DNA of 59,475 nt from Phoronis australis (Eukaryota > Phoronida > Phoronidae): positions 242,481 through 301,955 of the forward strand of contig NMRA01000528.1 of NCBI GenBank assembly GCA_002633005.1, read 5' to 3'. The notes below the pieces were generated by a model. The model worked only from the letters and a program-made list of their open reading frames with translations, was not told where the DNA came from and did no database searches. Positions 1 through 11,945 of the stretch are shown one piece after another. The first letter of the stretch is position 1, and every line of letters begins with the position of its first letter. Made by a program: the position numbers and the translations under genes.

Positions 1-600
1 TTTGTTGAATAATTCTGACTACACCAGTTATGTTGGGGGAATACATGTAGGTTACTAAAACCCGACTGCCACTCAAGTTGCACATTCACTGCCTTGTGAA
101 AGCATAGACCATTATGAAAGTATCTCCTGGGCCCTGGGTTTCAACTTTTTACTCGAAATTATTTTTATTGTTTTCTGATTCTACTTTTGTTTGAACTCGA
201 GATAAGATTATTTTATTCTATGTGCTTATTGATGGCTATTAATGATCCCAGCATTAGAGCTAAGAGTTCGAGTCTGAGTTCTAGGTTTTGCTAGTAATCT
301 TAAGTTTTTACTCAAACTTTAGGTCGAATCTAGTGGTCATTAAGTACTATCTTGAACTCGCAAGGAAGTGGACTAGAAGTGACAAAAACAATTTCGAGTT
401 CAATTTGGATTGAAAGTATCAATCTTGAGGTGTATTCCCAAAACATGATCACATAATCCCATTCAGGGCTAGAATCTGTTTAGCCCAAAAAGCATTTAAA
501 TACAATGTGGAGAATAAGAAAACACCTGTACTAAACTGTGTTGAAAAAATAAACCCATTTTAAGTTCCTTGTACACAAAATGTACCATTTTTTAAGCTGC
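1..600. other. Noncoding, nothing recognised
   Basis: AT-rich sequence without a coding frame, clear splice signal or repeat shared with the rest of the window. Confidence 0.5.
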
Positions 601-679
601 TATTAACCTAACCTCTTTTTAGGACCGTCATGTAACTATATAAGATTGGCCTCATACAGTGTACCAACAATGTTGTTGG

Positions 680-1327
680 CCTGCGTCTAAAGCCGGTAAC
701 GCAATGGTTTATTCGTTGCTGGCTTCTCAAAACATTTCCACTCAGGAACACTACCAATGCGTTATAAATTGTATCTAAGGAGACAGACTTTGTTTCAGTT
801 TTACAGAAGCATTGGTTAGGCTGAGAATAATTCATTTTCAAACAGAACGCAAAATATATCGTGGCAATCGCAATCCCGACTTAGACGACTGCTCATCCGA
901 CAAAGACTTCACAGGTCGATCGTTAGGTTTCACAGTAATACGGTTATCAAGAAACAAAAGGGAGCCTGCGTGAACGTGCACAGACAACGAAACGTATGGA
1001 TAGTTCCGAAAACCGTTTGAATGACTTGTCATGGTGTCAGTGAGCTAACTGCACGATAATGGAAACGATAGACGCTTGCGTTAGCTGCCACGAAATTCCG
1101 CAAGTGAAACGCCATCTTGGAGAAGCGCAGAATGATGTGTCTCACTGACCATCCCGATTTTGCACCGCAGCATCTTAACAGAGGTGTGCTTACGACGTTT
1201 TTTAGGGCAGAGAAAAAGAACTGGCGAAAACATCCTACATGTACACCCAGAGGACCAAACAGAAACCTAACGAACGAGACAGTCATCAAACAGGTTACAT
1301 CAAACTTATGTTCTCACCCCTTGAATT
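680..1327 (+). pseudogene. P2RX7-like Cys/His domain fragment, copy 1 (dispersed repeat)
   Basis: This block matches 55697..56180 in the same orientation. A frame from the ATG at 1061 contains CVSCHEIPQVK, then is broken by a frameshift near 1131. A second frame resumes with MCLTDHPDF, then LNRGVL, and runs to a TAA at 1327. The spacing CxxCxE...CLTxHPxF...LNxxVL resembles the P2X7-receptor-like intracellular (ballast) zinc-binding domain, which is amplified in many invertebrates in genes unrelated to channels and in transposon-like genes. Upstream, 855..980 keeps an acidic serine-rich frame (NPDLDDCSSDKDF) that also occurs in the other copy. The frameshift and the second copy suggest a decayed member of a mobile or multicopy family. 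The domain name rests on motif memory only. Confidence 0.45.
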
Positions 1328-1329
1328 AA

Positions 1330-2828
1330 TTGCAATTGTTAATGTTTTCATGGCCAACTCAACTGAACTCTCCATAATCAAAAGCTGATCAACAACCGCG
1401 TCCGACAAAATGCAGGCCACTGACAGCCACGGAGAAGTTTCACGGCCTCATACTTGGTATTAACGGCGTACTTTTCGGTCTTCACTACCGCAAGACACTT
1501 CCAGAGCCTTATGGGCTCTCGAGGAAATCGAAAAAAGATACATGTATACCAGCTTTCCTCGCAGCTTCATACATGTAGTTCGCACAACCGGGACCGATAC
1601 ACCACACCATGGCGGGTAGCATTCTCCTATAAGTTCAACCAACTTAACTTTCCCAGGCTTTTCTCAGTTCTATTCTCATCCTCTAGTACCTCATGGTATA
1701 TTCCCTTATTTTCAATTAACTATTTCGCATTTGTATTTTTTACCAAGATAGTTACATCCTTTAATACAGGCATTTCTAGTTATTTCTAATTGATCACAGA
1801 TTCTTGGTGTTCAAAACATCGACGCGTGTTAATTCACAAAACAAAAAGAACCACATTATACTTTCAAGGAGAATTTCACACGGAGGTCTTCTGTTTGTTA
1901 CCAAAAGGGCTTGAAATGACCAATATAAACCTTTTTGTGTGTATTAAGTTAAAATAATAATAAAAAAGAGACGAATAAAGAGGAAACTTATTCATTTTAT
2001 TTATTTATTATTGTGATATTTAAAATGAGGGTGGCCTCTTCAGTGATAGCACTGCTTTCCAAGAGGGCCCTCAACAGAAACTTTAAATCAAATAAGAGGA
2101 AATCGAAACCAAAAGAGAGGAAATCCTCTTAAAAGAGAAAGAATCCTAGCTCTGTTATTTGAAGGCCGCTCGCTGATCTATGAGCATACAACATCGCTTA
2201 AGAGTTCATGTTAAGAAGGGAAAATTTACATATTTACATGTGTATTAATAAAATTTATTGTACATTGCAACAACAGAAAGGAATTAAAGCAATAATATGC
2301 GACCTCTCTAGGAAGGGCTTGAACTAACACGAATGCAAAATTTATTTTTCAGCAACGTCAGAAATAACATCACTCTAAAGTAACGCGTTATCAATTTTGA
2401 CATAGGTTAAACTCCGATCAAATGATTTTACTGCGGCTTCTTGAACGCAACGAAATCAAGATCGTGCGCAATTTATCGAGTCTGGTTTTCAACACCACAC
2501 GGTTGAAGGAAGCACTGACATGATAATGCAGTAAAGAATACATGATACAAGACACAAAATTTAATACATTATCTACTTATCTACATGCGTACATCTTCAC
2601 CAGTTTCCATAAGAAAAAAATAAACAAAACACGAACACCAACTACGCAACCTTAAATAATTTGTAACTTGGCACTGGGCACAATCGCTTTGCTTTGATTT
2701 GAGTCACATCGGATTGTAGTTGATTATACGAATTGGTTTTCTTATTCCACTCGCAAACAGAGATCATTTAACTCCATACATAACGCATTGTCAATCGTAA
2801 TCCCATTCTGCGACATGAACGCACGACG
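1330..2828. other. 3' flank of the Ly6 gene; AT-rich noncoding
   Basis: No coding frame is supported. The stretch 1970..2150 is low-complexity and purine-rich, with repeated AAGAGAGGAAA-type words and a GAGGGTGGCCTCTTC / GAGGGCCCTC segment that looks like repeat debris. On the minus strand 2259..2254 reads AATAAA, about 570 nt beyond the Ly6 stop codon. It is a possible polyadenylation signal, but not a strong one. Confidence 0.35.
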
Positions 2829-3025
2829 TTATGCAAACAAGAGGTGATAGATTGCAACAATAGATGTCACCACGAACCCAACTGGACCAACGACTGCATG
2901 GCTGGCTCCGTTGCACCTATCTCCAGAGCAGACGCACAGAGTACCGGAAATGCCTCCCATACTGTAATCTTGACATTTGTTTTCGCCAAAAGAAATGCCG
3001 CAGGAACGAGAAACGGCGGTTTGTC
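2829..3025 (-). CDS. Ly6/uPAR domain protein, terminal exon (GPI-anchor tail)
   Basis: Second half of a three-finger (LU) domain with a GPI-type C-terminus. On the minus strand an acceptor (aatgtttcag) precedes the exon, which is read in phase 1 and ends at TAA (2831..2829). It supplies the last five cysteines: SCGISFGENKC, LCVC, and the closing motif GDRCN that defines the family. After RCNGAS comes a hydrophobic tail (AVVGPVGFVVTSIVAIYHLLFA, less than two dozen residues) ending at the stop, as expected for GPI transamidase processing near NGAS. Joined to the exon at 4181..4053 it completes a ten-cysteine domain. Such proteins sit on the outer cell surface; roles vary (receptor modulation, septate junctions, adhesion) and none can be assigned here. 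Confidence 0.85.
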
Positions 3026-4052
3026 CTGAAACATTGCCAAGTTCATGAGCGAATAAGGACAAGACAGCAACACATTGAGTGTTGAACAGTACCGTACTGC
3101 GGAGAGTTATTGGTCACAAATGCAGTATGTGAAATACATTTGCATATAATTTGTCTATGTCTAATTAGTGACTGCATCCATGCTGAACAATTATTCATTT
3201 GTTTTTAGACTTATTAAATTCGACAATTATACATCTTCATTCGATAACCAGGCTCCCGCCTCGACTATGTATTGACCTTATTGTCAGGAATCATGATTTA
3301 TACTAAAATCACAAGCAACAAACTTTGACGTTTTATTGTTCTGGCCAAGGCTGAGACATACAAAAGTCCATCATACCCTAAAAAAACATAAAACACATAT
3401 TTTTCGGCTATAAATCCTGAGCGATTGTGTCCTTCCAAGAATAGATCACCCAGGTTGGTCCCGATTGGATTTTGTAACATTATTTTACACTATATGCGCT
3501 ATTTCAAGGGGGACGATTGATTAAGCCCCGAAATAAGACCTCTATGGTAGACGCCAAGATAAAAAATCACGGTCACAAATTTTGTGTTGAAATTTTTTAT
3601 TTACAGGGTCCGAAAATAAGTTAACTTTCAAAACATGAATGTAATATACAGAACTAATAACTAGCCATTCTCTCAGTGCTTGGCTAAGTCTACAGTCACA
3701 AGTTACTTTTTGTCGGAACGGGCTATTTTATTGCCCCTGTGGACAATTCGTTTACACAGGGAGCTGTAGGTCGCACTGGCGAAACTTAAATATGCGAGCA
3801 GAAATTTTGGCCGACTCGTATTAGTCGCACTTGTGCAACTTGGGCATTCCAGCTCCCGGGATCTATGAGCGCGAGTTGAATTTCGGAATTACAAGCTGGC
3901 ATTATGGCCAGGTCGCAAATAACGACCTAAAAAAATTCATAATGTCGAGGGCCGTTCCAGTATGAGACACAAAAACCTAAATACTTCTTCGGGAACAGGC
4001 ACAGCAATCGTTGTTAGCAAATAACCTGGGCACCATATCGTAGCAAACGCAC
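3026..4052 (-). other. Intron between Ly6 exons 2 and 3
   Basis: The segment is bounded on the minus strand by a GTGCGT donor (4052..4047) and a TTTCAG acceptor (3031..3026). No coding frame or repeat is recognised inside. An alternative donor a few codons further on (CCAG|GTTATT, about 4024) keeps the same phase but would add an eleventh cysteine, so I prefer the first. Confidence 0.6.
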
Positions 4053-4181
4053 CATTATGGCTGGCTTTGAACTTGTAGCACGCGGTCATCATCGTAGTAC
4101 ATTTGTCGGTCTTGGAAGACACGAAGGGATCCGTGCAACCTTGATCATTAATTGAACTGCAGCTGTAGCACTCCAGGGCAT
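4053..4181 (-). CDS. Ly6/uPAR domain protein, middle exon
   Basis: First half of the LU domain. The minus-strand acceptor ctattttag precedes codons reading ALECYSCSS, then GCTDPF, DKCTT and TACYKFK. These are the five N-terminal cysteines in Ly6 spacing, with LxCYxC straight after the predicted signal-peptide cleavage point. The exon is 129 nt and starts and ends in phase 1. Its donor GTGCGT matches the phase of the terminal exon, and the join restores CYKFKASHNG-QTAVSRSCG. With the 49-nt exon at 21470..21422 and the 197-nt last exon the total is 375 nt: 124 residues plus stop, a typical length for a secreted GPI-anchored Ly6 protein. Confidence 0.85.
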
Positions 4182-4564
4182 CTAAAATAGAACTAACAGA
4201 GATTAGCCTCGTTTTGGCCACAAGGGCTCACCGACTTCCTTATTTAGAAATTCATGTGAGTTGACTGACCTTGATAGTTGGCGTTACTTTCGTAGCTAAA
4301 GAAGGTTCCTGAGAGTACATAAATATCATTAGTTTATTTTGTTTCGTTTTTTATTTTTCGTATATCGACTGTTGTTACATGTATGTGATCATCTAGACGT
4401 AATTAACGATGTGCAAGTTTGCACAGATGATATTTGTGAATGGATGGCTCCTATGATGGTCTCAATGAACAACCATTTGGCTCTCGAAAACAGCTTTGAG
4501 TTACTCCATGACGTCACTGTTACGGTCAGTCAATCAATCGTCAGAATGTACAGTAGATGAAGCC

Positions 4565-4900
4565 ACAGGCGTCCACAGCTTCTGATCTTCCCTAGTACAC
4601 TACATACAGTATAATACTACCGTCAAAATGTGCGAAGTTTGCTTGTCTTTTTAGGAACATTTTTGTGTTTTGACCGCGAATTTATTGCGACTTACTGGAG
4701 CAGGACATTGTGAATGGTATTAAAAGAAAGAACAATTGCTAATTGTTTATTGAAACCATGTTTTGTGTACATTTATTGAGTTTTGTGTTTGATATAGACG
4801 GCTGAAGTGAAGCACCGGTGGAATTCCTTGTCTAGAATGCCATACCTTATTGTGTTGTATGTAGTGTATTGGGGACGATCAGAAGCTGAGGATGCCTGTA
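4565..4900. mobile_element. MITE with ~40-bp terminal inverted repeats (family A, copy 1)
   Basis: The left end (4565..4606) and the reverse complement of the right end (4900..4858) share the core ACAGGCxTCC, CAGCTTCTGATC and ACACTACATAC with few mismatches. The element is ~336 bp with no coding frame. Flanks 4556..4564 (GATGAAGCC) and 4901..4909 (GACGAAGCC) look like an 8-9 bp target duplication with one change. That and the CAGG-type terminus fit a hAT-like non-autonomous element. A diverged copy lies inverted at about 20335..20640. Confidence 0.65.
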
Positions 4901-4999
4901 GACGAAGCCTTCTGATTTCTGCTCAGAACTATTGTATGCGACACTTGAGCAAGCACCGTCGGCAACGACTACAACCAGTAGCAGGGGTAATTTGCATGT

Positions 5000-5049
5000 A
5001 CTTGCATCTCGCAGAATATTTTTTACTTGCATCTCGCCGAATATTTTTA
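5000..5049. repeat. 25-bp direct duplication
   Basis: Two adjacent copies of a 25-bp unit beginning ACTTGCATCTCGC, one base different near the middle and one at the end. No coding meaning is visible. Confidence 0.7.
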
Positions 5050-5059
5050 AGTATATTTT

Positions 5060-5800
5060 AGTCACTATAAACTCAGTATTCCTATGACAATACATCCATC
5101 AATTTAAATTCTTGACAAGAAATAGGTATCCATAGGTAACCACTTCCGTGAATCTGCATATTTGCAAGATAGCACAGTTGGAAATTTTAACACCAAGATA
5201 AAATACGTACTATTGAATTATCAAAAGTATCAACATAACGTAGCCTATACATGTCCATGAATAAATTTAGATAACTACAAGATGGCACATATTCATGGAA
5301 GCTTCAAGGCTCATCAAGAGTCGGAAAGAAGCGAAAGATTTTATGAAACTAAAAGGCCTAACTCGATATGCGTCTTAAGCAAGTCAAACTGAGCGAAATG
5401 CAGCATCAATGAGATTTGAGCCCGCGAGGAAGCAAAGACTGGAGATTAGACCTCCGTCAAGATACTGCAATGATAGGCGGCATAGCCATCATGGCCAACC
5501 ATAGATGCACGCAGAAGTTCAGTCCACCCTGTATATATACAACCTCAGGCATCTGTTATGCGTTATGCTCCAGCTTGGACAGCTCGGCCGGACAATAACC
5601 AGTAAAGGAAGCTGTTATTCAGTGATAACCACGCTTGACCCCATTGAGCTGCAGAACTGCAGGGGTGTATTGAATAATCCAGGTTAGGTTCTTCTAGTTT
5701 CAAATCATTAGCTGACAATCCGTTAAAACACACTAAAATCTTTATTTCTCTCATGTTCGTGTTTTCTTGATAAAACTCGTTGGGCGTTCAGTCTGTGGTT
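5060..5800. other. Noncoding, inside proposed Ly6 intron 1
   Basis: Short frames only. No domain, repeat family or splice-bounded frame was recognised. Confidence 0.4.
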
Positions 5801-5806
5801 CAAGTA

Positions 5807-5882
5807 ACATGGGCAGCGCAGCAGTGAAAAAAGTGGGGGCTATAGCAACACCCCCCAGCCCCTTATGCTGCGCCGCCCATGA
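5807..5882. mobile_element. Short GC-rich foldback element (family B)
   Basis: A ~76-bp palindromic unit. The left arm reads CATGGGCAGCGCAGCA and the right arm is the complement TGCTGCGCCGCCCATG, around a GTGGGGGCTATAG...CCCCCAGCCCC core. Related units lie side by side at 19210..19286 and 19287..19355. It is probably a tiny non-autonomous DNA element. Confidence 0.55.
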
Positions 5883-6381
5883 GTTAGCACTCCCATTGCC
5901 AGCAAAGAATTGATGATACACCAGTCTATAAGAAGAACCAATGATTATGTCCTGTGATGAGACACAAGCGTTACACCCGTATAATAGAATTAGTGGGATA
6001 GTACCAATACAGTTGCAGTCGCTTTCAGTGGAATTACACGACTGCGCAATGATAACAGAAGAGTGATGTGACAATAATCAAGTCACGTCACGTTCTTTTT
6101 ATGAAGATTTAACAAAGAAGAAAGATACATTCATAGCAAAATAACAAGTCAACAACAAAACCAAATTGAACATGATGTAAGTGTCCAAAGGCCAGTCTCA
6201 AAAACGTTGCAGGTTTTTGAATTATCGTTTCGCTTTCGTTTAAGCAACAGCAAGGGCCTTTAGTACTAACGTCGACGGGTCGATGTTTTGAGGAGTTGCG
6301 GTCAGTATGAATGCTTAAACTCTTTTCTGGATCGAAGTTAACAGTGAATCTTAACTTTGCGCTAAACAAGTGGATTTAACA

Positions 6382-6707
6382 GCGGAGCGTCGACGCTGCG
6401 GTGCAGTATGGTCGGTCAACTTCGGTCCCATCGAAGTTATCGCCAGGTGCCACTGCTATCGTCAACCATGAAAGCGTAATGCCGTTGCTAATACTTGCTT
6501 ATATTTTGTTCGAATAATCACCAACAAAATTAACAAATTTGTTTGATGTCAATTAGCACATATAAATGTTCCAAAATTGTCACATTAAAAAAACTTAGCG
6601 TGCAGCGCTACCTTGCGATTACTTCGATGACCTACCGTCTACACGTACTTCGATGTTCGTAACTACCGGAGCCTGTTTTAACTTCGCAGTTTACGTCGAC
6701 GCTCCGC
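6382..6707. mobile_element. Candidate 326-bp element with 14-bp inverted termini
   Basis: GCGGAGCGTCGACG at 6382..6395 is matched by its exact reverse complement at 6694..6707. The interior holds CGAAGTTA-type words in both orientations and no reading frame. No second copy was seen in the window, so the mobile nature is inferred. Confidence 0.35.
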
Positions 6708-7118
6708 CCAGACTGGAGTTAAGTCAGAATGAAAAGGCCTATAGAAATCATATTAAGCGGTTATAAAAAATACTAGCTGCGTTTTGGGAACATTGCATTA
6801 ACCACAGTGTCTAAAAGATTCTATTGTTCATTACATGTTCACTTCAGATATATTTAATGTTTACTGCTCGTAAAGGCTAGACACTCAGGCGCCCAACACC
6901 AGACGGGCCTTGTTATATTGTTCAAAGGTACGTGTACCTCTATTTCAATAAATTTCGTCGTTTTTCAAATGTTTCTTTTGTTCATGGCAAAATATGAGAG
7001 GAGTTCAAATATATTGCGTTTCACCATTGTAACTGTATTTTTCTGTCTAGCCGCTTTTTCGAAACCTCTTCCTACACATGAACTTGTTTACCCGCAATGT
7101 GTCAATCAAATCATAAAA

Positions 7119-7537
7119 CCCACCACTAGATTTGTCTGGCAATATTTATTCTTGATACCTGGGCTTACGGAGAATATTTTGCAACTGGTTTCATGCGGTT
7201 ACCTCTTTGGTTGATCCAGCTCAACTCAGGTATTTGGGCGTGTCTGGCGGGGCTAACCCACCACTAGGTTTGTCTGTCAGTGTTTATTCGTGATACCTTG
7301 GTTTATGGAGAATATTTTGGAAACGGTTTTTAGCGGTTACCTCTTGGGTTGAGCTAGGTCAATTTTTAACCCTATTTGCTAATAGTCTGGCAGAGACAAC
7401 CCACCACTGAAATTGTCTGACAATGACCAATTTTGATACAGTGGATTACGTAGTACATGTAAGTATCCAAGGCAGTTTGAAGTGGTTACCAGAAAAGTTG
7501 ATCTAGCTCAATTTTTGAGTATCATTCTCTTAGCTCC
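7119..7537. repeat. Three diverged tandem copies of a ~140-bp unit
   Basis: Units begin with CCCACCACT at 7119, 7257 and 7400 (spacing 138 and 143 bp). They share TTTGTCTG, GATAC(C), GGAGAATATTTTG and GGTTACCTCT. The third copy is the most diverged. No coding frame persists through the units. Confidence 0.75.
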
Positions 7538-7539
7538 CC

Positions 7540-9840
7540 TGACCACGGCACCCACCAGAGCGAGTCTGCCGGACGACCATTTCCAAGCATCAGGATATCC
7601 ATAGATCACTGTGGCACCAGAAAAAAATAGGTTACCTTTTCATGCCCAAAAAAGCTCTGGGATCCCCGTCCATCCGTAAGATTCCCAATGGATCCCAGGT
7701 CATACTCAAAACCCTCAACTAAGATCGTGAGTTCGGGCCCTGCTAGATTTATTGATTAAGGTTACGTGTACCTCTAATTGTTATGCGATATCTATCCTAA
7801 AATTTCTAATTAACTAGCCACTGGCAACCCATGAAAGTATATTATTTTCTGAAAGTAGAAGTCGAAACAAATTCATCTATGTCAACCACAATATTGTGCC
7901 ATCTTTGTGCTCCCGTTAGTAGGCGTTTTGGGTGAAAAAAATACTGTTTTGAAATGTACATCAATAACTGATTGATCCTTTAACCTTCATTATTAAGATT
8001 TTGGACAACAAAACTTCAGCAAATTTGCTCAAAAGTCGTGTCTAGGGTGGTGAATAAAACGAACGGTTTTTTCTCTTAATCCGAAAAATATCCATATTTG
8101 CAATCACTTTTTCAAAAACAACGTGACTCTAAATCCTAAATCGAACATAAAAAATCAATGAAACCTCTAATCGACATGGTTTTCGTATGGAATTGCTGTG
8201 CTGTCTGAACATTCCAACACCGAGGAAATCCATCGGCTCTTTTCGTATTTAGATAAAACTGTTCTTGGTGGTGTTCACGCAATGGCATTTCTAAAAGTAA
8301 CTCCCGACGTTATGAAAATCGCCAGGTCGCATTTTGCGATGTAATCATAATCTCAGGTCGCAATTTCAAAATGCAGCTTTCATTCATAAATGTCAGGTGG
8401 CAAAAATATCCCGCCGGAACTTTTCTTTCTACTGGAGTAGGAAATTTTACAGCACGGTCCGGGGAGCAAAAAAATTGTCGGGGTGTATGAAGGGAAGAAT
8501 AAAAAGTTCACTAACCACAATTTTGCATCTACCCGGATACGGGCATAGAACATCGAGCCCAGAGAACATCGAGCACAGAGAACATCGACCCGGCGGAACA
8601 TCGGAACAGGAAAATATCAGTACTGGGCTACATCAGTCCCGGGTCTTTACATGTAACACCGCTGGTAATCTCTTAGGTTTATTGCCGAATAAACCATTGG
8701 CACCCGGATGTTTATCAGAGCCAAGCCGGTCTACTCTTAATTTAGGACTGTCGCTGTTATGATTTGCAGCTTTGAAGTAGTGCGCACTTGTGAGTTCAGG
8801 CACTTGAATCGCCTACACTTTACGATGGCAACAACATGTGACTACCCATATGTCGCACACGGAGCCCCAGAAACAAGTACTAGCAAAGGGTTCGAAAATT
8901 TCTTGGTGACTCAAAAACAACTTTGCTGAAAGTAGAGGGGTGGCCATCTTTAGGCGATTAATAAGGCTTCTCATTTTCGCGTTAACTGTCTTTCCGATAA
9001 CGCATATTTCCACGTCACGATAGTCTGTCACCGCTTGCGCGCAAATAACGAGACCGACCAGTGCGACAGTCCGATATCAGTGATAGGCCTATTGTCGCGG
9101 ATATTTCATAATAACGTCACATCTTACGTGAAAAATAAATACGTTTTTCTACCACAAAGTTTGGCATGTTGATTAAGAATTAGTAAAAGACGACTGTTCT
9201 GTGAGGTTTTATCACGTGTTATGCAGGGGTAAGAAACTTTCTTCGGCGCATCCGGAAATTTGCAAAAGTAGCAGAAAATGTGCCCTGCAGCTCGTTATGT
9301 TGAGCCCTGAAATCTAACAAAACTGCAAGCTTACGTAACAGACGATCGCAAATCTAGGCTCCGTGAGCGCACGCATCGATTTCCGTTATCCGCAAAAAGA
9401 TGAACGACCTTATGATTTGAATCCCGAGTACCCGGTTAACAAAACGATTTCACTGCCAGGACACACGCTAACTTAGCTCTAGTTTTTAATAATACAGCAC
9501 AATCATTCCGCACTGCCCATGATGACAATCAAGTATTACCACTTGGATCATGGGAGTAATATCCAATATCCTATTTGGGTCTTTTAGTGCTACTGAGTAC
9601 TGTGATAGGAGGTCTGTTCGTTCTTGATATCCAAAGTAATTGATAATAAATGGCACGGAGATCAAGCAAATACGCATGTGCATGTGCACATGATAAGTTC
9701 AGTGGTTTTAAGAATTACGTCTATTTCATATTTTTCAAATATCAATCTCGACCAAGTTGAATTTTAAAATTAAAACACCAATTCTTTCGTCCAGAGCATA
9801 ACCTCGTCTTAGAGCCCAATTTCAGTTAACTGGACAGAAC
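7540..9840. other. Noncoding, short repeats only
   Basis: No domain-bearing frame. A 17-bp tandem motif (AGAACATCGAGC type, about 3-4 copies) occupies 8547..8603. The rest shows no recognised feature. Confidence 0.4.
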
Positions 9841-9841
9841 A

Positions 9842-10006
9842 CAGTGGCGGATTTCCGAGGGGAGCCAAGGGGGCCATGCCCCCCCTAAAATTCTCCCAGA
9901 TTCCATAATTGGCAGTTCAGGAGCGCGAATTTCTGACGGGCAAAATCTTGGCTAATACTCTGCCTTGCCCCCCCCCAACTCAAAGTCCTGGATCTCCCCT
10001 GGAGCA
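9842..10006 (-). mobile_element. MITE family C, copy 1
   Basis: This ~165-bp GC-rich element reads CAGTGGCGGATTTCC at its left end and CTGGATCTCCCC at its right. It is the reverse complement of 19359..19525, sharing internal words such as TTTTGCCCGTCAGA and GAATCTGGGAGAATTTTA. Termini of the CAGTGGCGGAT type are common to hAT-like non-autonomous elements of invertebrates. Confidence 0.65.
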
Positions 10007-10198
10007 AGCATAGTTATCATGATTCTTCAGAGGCCTCGTTCATATCCCGGAAAGGGGAAAGGTGCCAGTGCGGCCTTCTGAGAGGGGAACGTTTCGCCGA
10101 GTGACGGGTCAGTGAAAAATCTACTGACCTCTCGATCACCATCAACAGCACCCCGCCCTGTTGCAAGCTCTCATAGCTCTGTCTCAAGTAGCATTTTC

Positions 10199-10492
10199 AG
10201 TGGCTATACCATGAGGGGGGCGACATCCTCGGAGAAGAGGGCAAAGTGCAATTGTATGTACGCAGGCGGCCCGGAAGTTGAGGGCGCCGAGGATGTATAC
10301 CTTCTGCTCAGGAAGTCTGTCGTTGGACTAAAAACAAAACGGAACGCGTTTTCCTCCCTCGTCCTTCGCTACCGCGGTCCCACTAGCTCGAACGCAGTAT
10401 TTCCTCTCGAATCACGTTTTGCTGGTTTATTTTGCTTGCGGCATTCAAGGGGGGGGGGCAGGCCCCTTCCCTCCCCCTCTAAATCCGCCTAT
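10199..10492 (-). mobile_element. MITE family D, copy 1
   Basis: On the minus strand the element begins CATAGGCGGATTTAGAGGGG and ends CCTCATGGTATAGCCACTG. Internally GGCCGCCTGCGTACATACAA matches the segment near 40370 of another copy. Related copies: 25271..25602, 40148..40454 and the end at about 41720..41866. The 152-codon frame running across it is incidental. Confidence 0.6.
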
Positions 10493-11791
10493 GATTTTGT
10501 ACTTTATCAAGTTGTCACCTCTGTGGTCACAGGTGATTTGAACAGTTGGAGAGAAATTTTCAATCACTAAGGGAATTTTTAGGCCTCGTGGGGCCGGGAA
10601 TTTTGCGTGACTTTTTAATATTTTTGAGAGGGGAATTGGGCCGATATTTGGCCCCAAAATTGATAGGTTGAGAAAGAAAAATGCATCGCGCTTCAACCCA
10701 TAATCATGAAAACACAGCCTGGCTGGCCGAAGATTCCCCGGTCCTCGTTGCAGTATGGCGGCATCCTAGATGCGACAAATTATGGTCCGAAAACAGTTAT
10801 AAATTTTACACGGACATATTTTCCTTCGTCGCGGCGTATGGCAAGGACCCAAACGCTTCCGAATCCCAACGTCCTTAGGGATTGTAATACAGATAGTTGA
10901 GTGTCCGTATTTTTTTCTAGCTGTTCGAGCAACGCGGATAAGGGGATAAGCCACCAGAGCTATCGTAGCGAGCCTCGTTTTGGAACGCGCCTCCTGTTAG
11001 CATGAATAGGGTCTATATCGTCTTTTGGACGTCTCAAATTAATCTTCGCTTTGGAAAACGTGAAAATACCAACGATTCGATTAAAAAAAATTATAATTCA
11101 GTAAGAAGTCATATGGCACGCAAATGACCCAATCGACAAAAATACGTTGTCGTACGGTCAGATATATCTGGTTCCAATGACTGTTCTCACGGTACATACA
11201 AGAGCAACGCAGAGCGCTGAAATGCTCCCAAAAATGCTCCGTTAACGGTGTGATTCTAGGGGTGTTTATTTGGAACATAAAAATGGCAACTGGATGGCGC
11301 AAAATATGTCGAATCCATCCGAGAACTTGAATGTGTCATCAAAGCTATTTACCAAATTTCATAAAAAACCGTCAAGTAACTTCTGAGAAAACAGAGGAAA
11401 ATGACAAAACGAAATTGTCACTAAGAGGCTATTTAGCGCATAAAAACATAACTGACACTAAGAGGTGCCAAAGTAGTTAAAGTCATCGGAAAATTACCAT
11501 CAGAGTTCCTCATCCCGTTAGGAGCATAAATGCCAATTCCCACAACCATCCTTAGAGTGGTTTGGTTGACAGAGGGGCACACGCCAAAACAGTAAAAATG
11601 GCAACAACGAGGCGCAAAATGCCTCGAACTTTACCGAAAACGGCATGATAGCGCCACCTCACTAATAGATGCCCAACCGCCAAATTTTATGAAAATCCAT
11701 TGACGACCCTTTGAGATACAGAGGTAAACGTAAAAAAAGTAAATGTAGTGAGTATGCAGACGCTGAGGTTGGCCATTAATGAAAAATATAT

Positions 11792-11920
11792 CACAGAAAA
11801 ATCAGGAACCCCAACTGGGAATCGAACCGCAGGTTTCTAGATTGCCTAGATTGTGAACACTAGACCGGCAATCTAGAAACCTGTGGTTCGATTCCCAGTT
11901 GGGGTTCCTGATTTTTTGTG
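11792..11920. repeat. 129-bp palindrome with tRNA-like B-box in each arm
   Basis: Left arm 11792..11846 is the reverse complement of 11865..11920 with about three mismatches, around an 18-nt loop. The right arm contains TCTAGAAACCTGT, then GGTTCGATTCC (a consensus Pol III B-box / T-arm), then CAGTTGGGG. Just before it, CTAGACCGGCAATCTAG can form a 5-bp stem with a 7-nt loop like an anticodon arm. It interrupts monomer order in array A. It looks like two head-to-head tRNA-derived (SINE-like) 3' halves; no complete tRNA cloverleaf is present. Confidence 0.7.
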
Positions 11921-11945
11921 TTTATCTGGTAAAAAACTAAAGTTG

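Noticed and set aside
1111-1120. YY1-like CCAAGATGGC on the minus strand
   Set aside because: It falls inside the decayed P2RX7-like coding sequence and is not kept in the other copy.
8334-8762. 142-codon plus-strand frame
   Set aside because: No domain, no splice or start context, and it crosses a 17-bp tandem repeat; chance frame.
9842-10492. A single 650-bp element bounded by CAGTGGCGGAT and ATCCGCCTATG
   Set aside because: The left 165 bp matches a complete short MITE elsewhere and the right 290 bp matches a different family, so two adjacent elements explain it better.
10112-10570. 152-codon plus-strand frame, the longest on its strand
   Set aside because: Most of it lies in a MITE whose other copies do not keep the frame.
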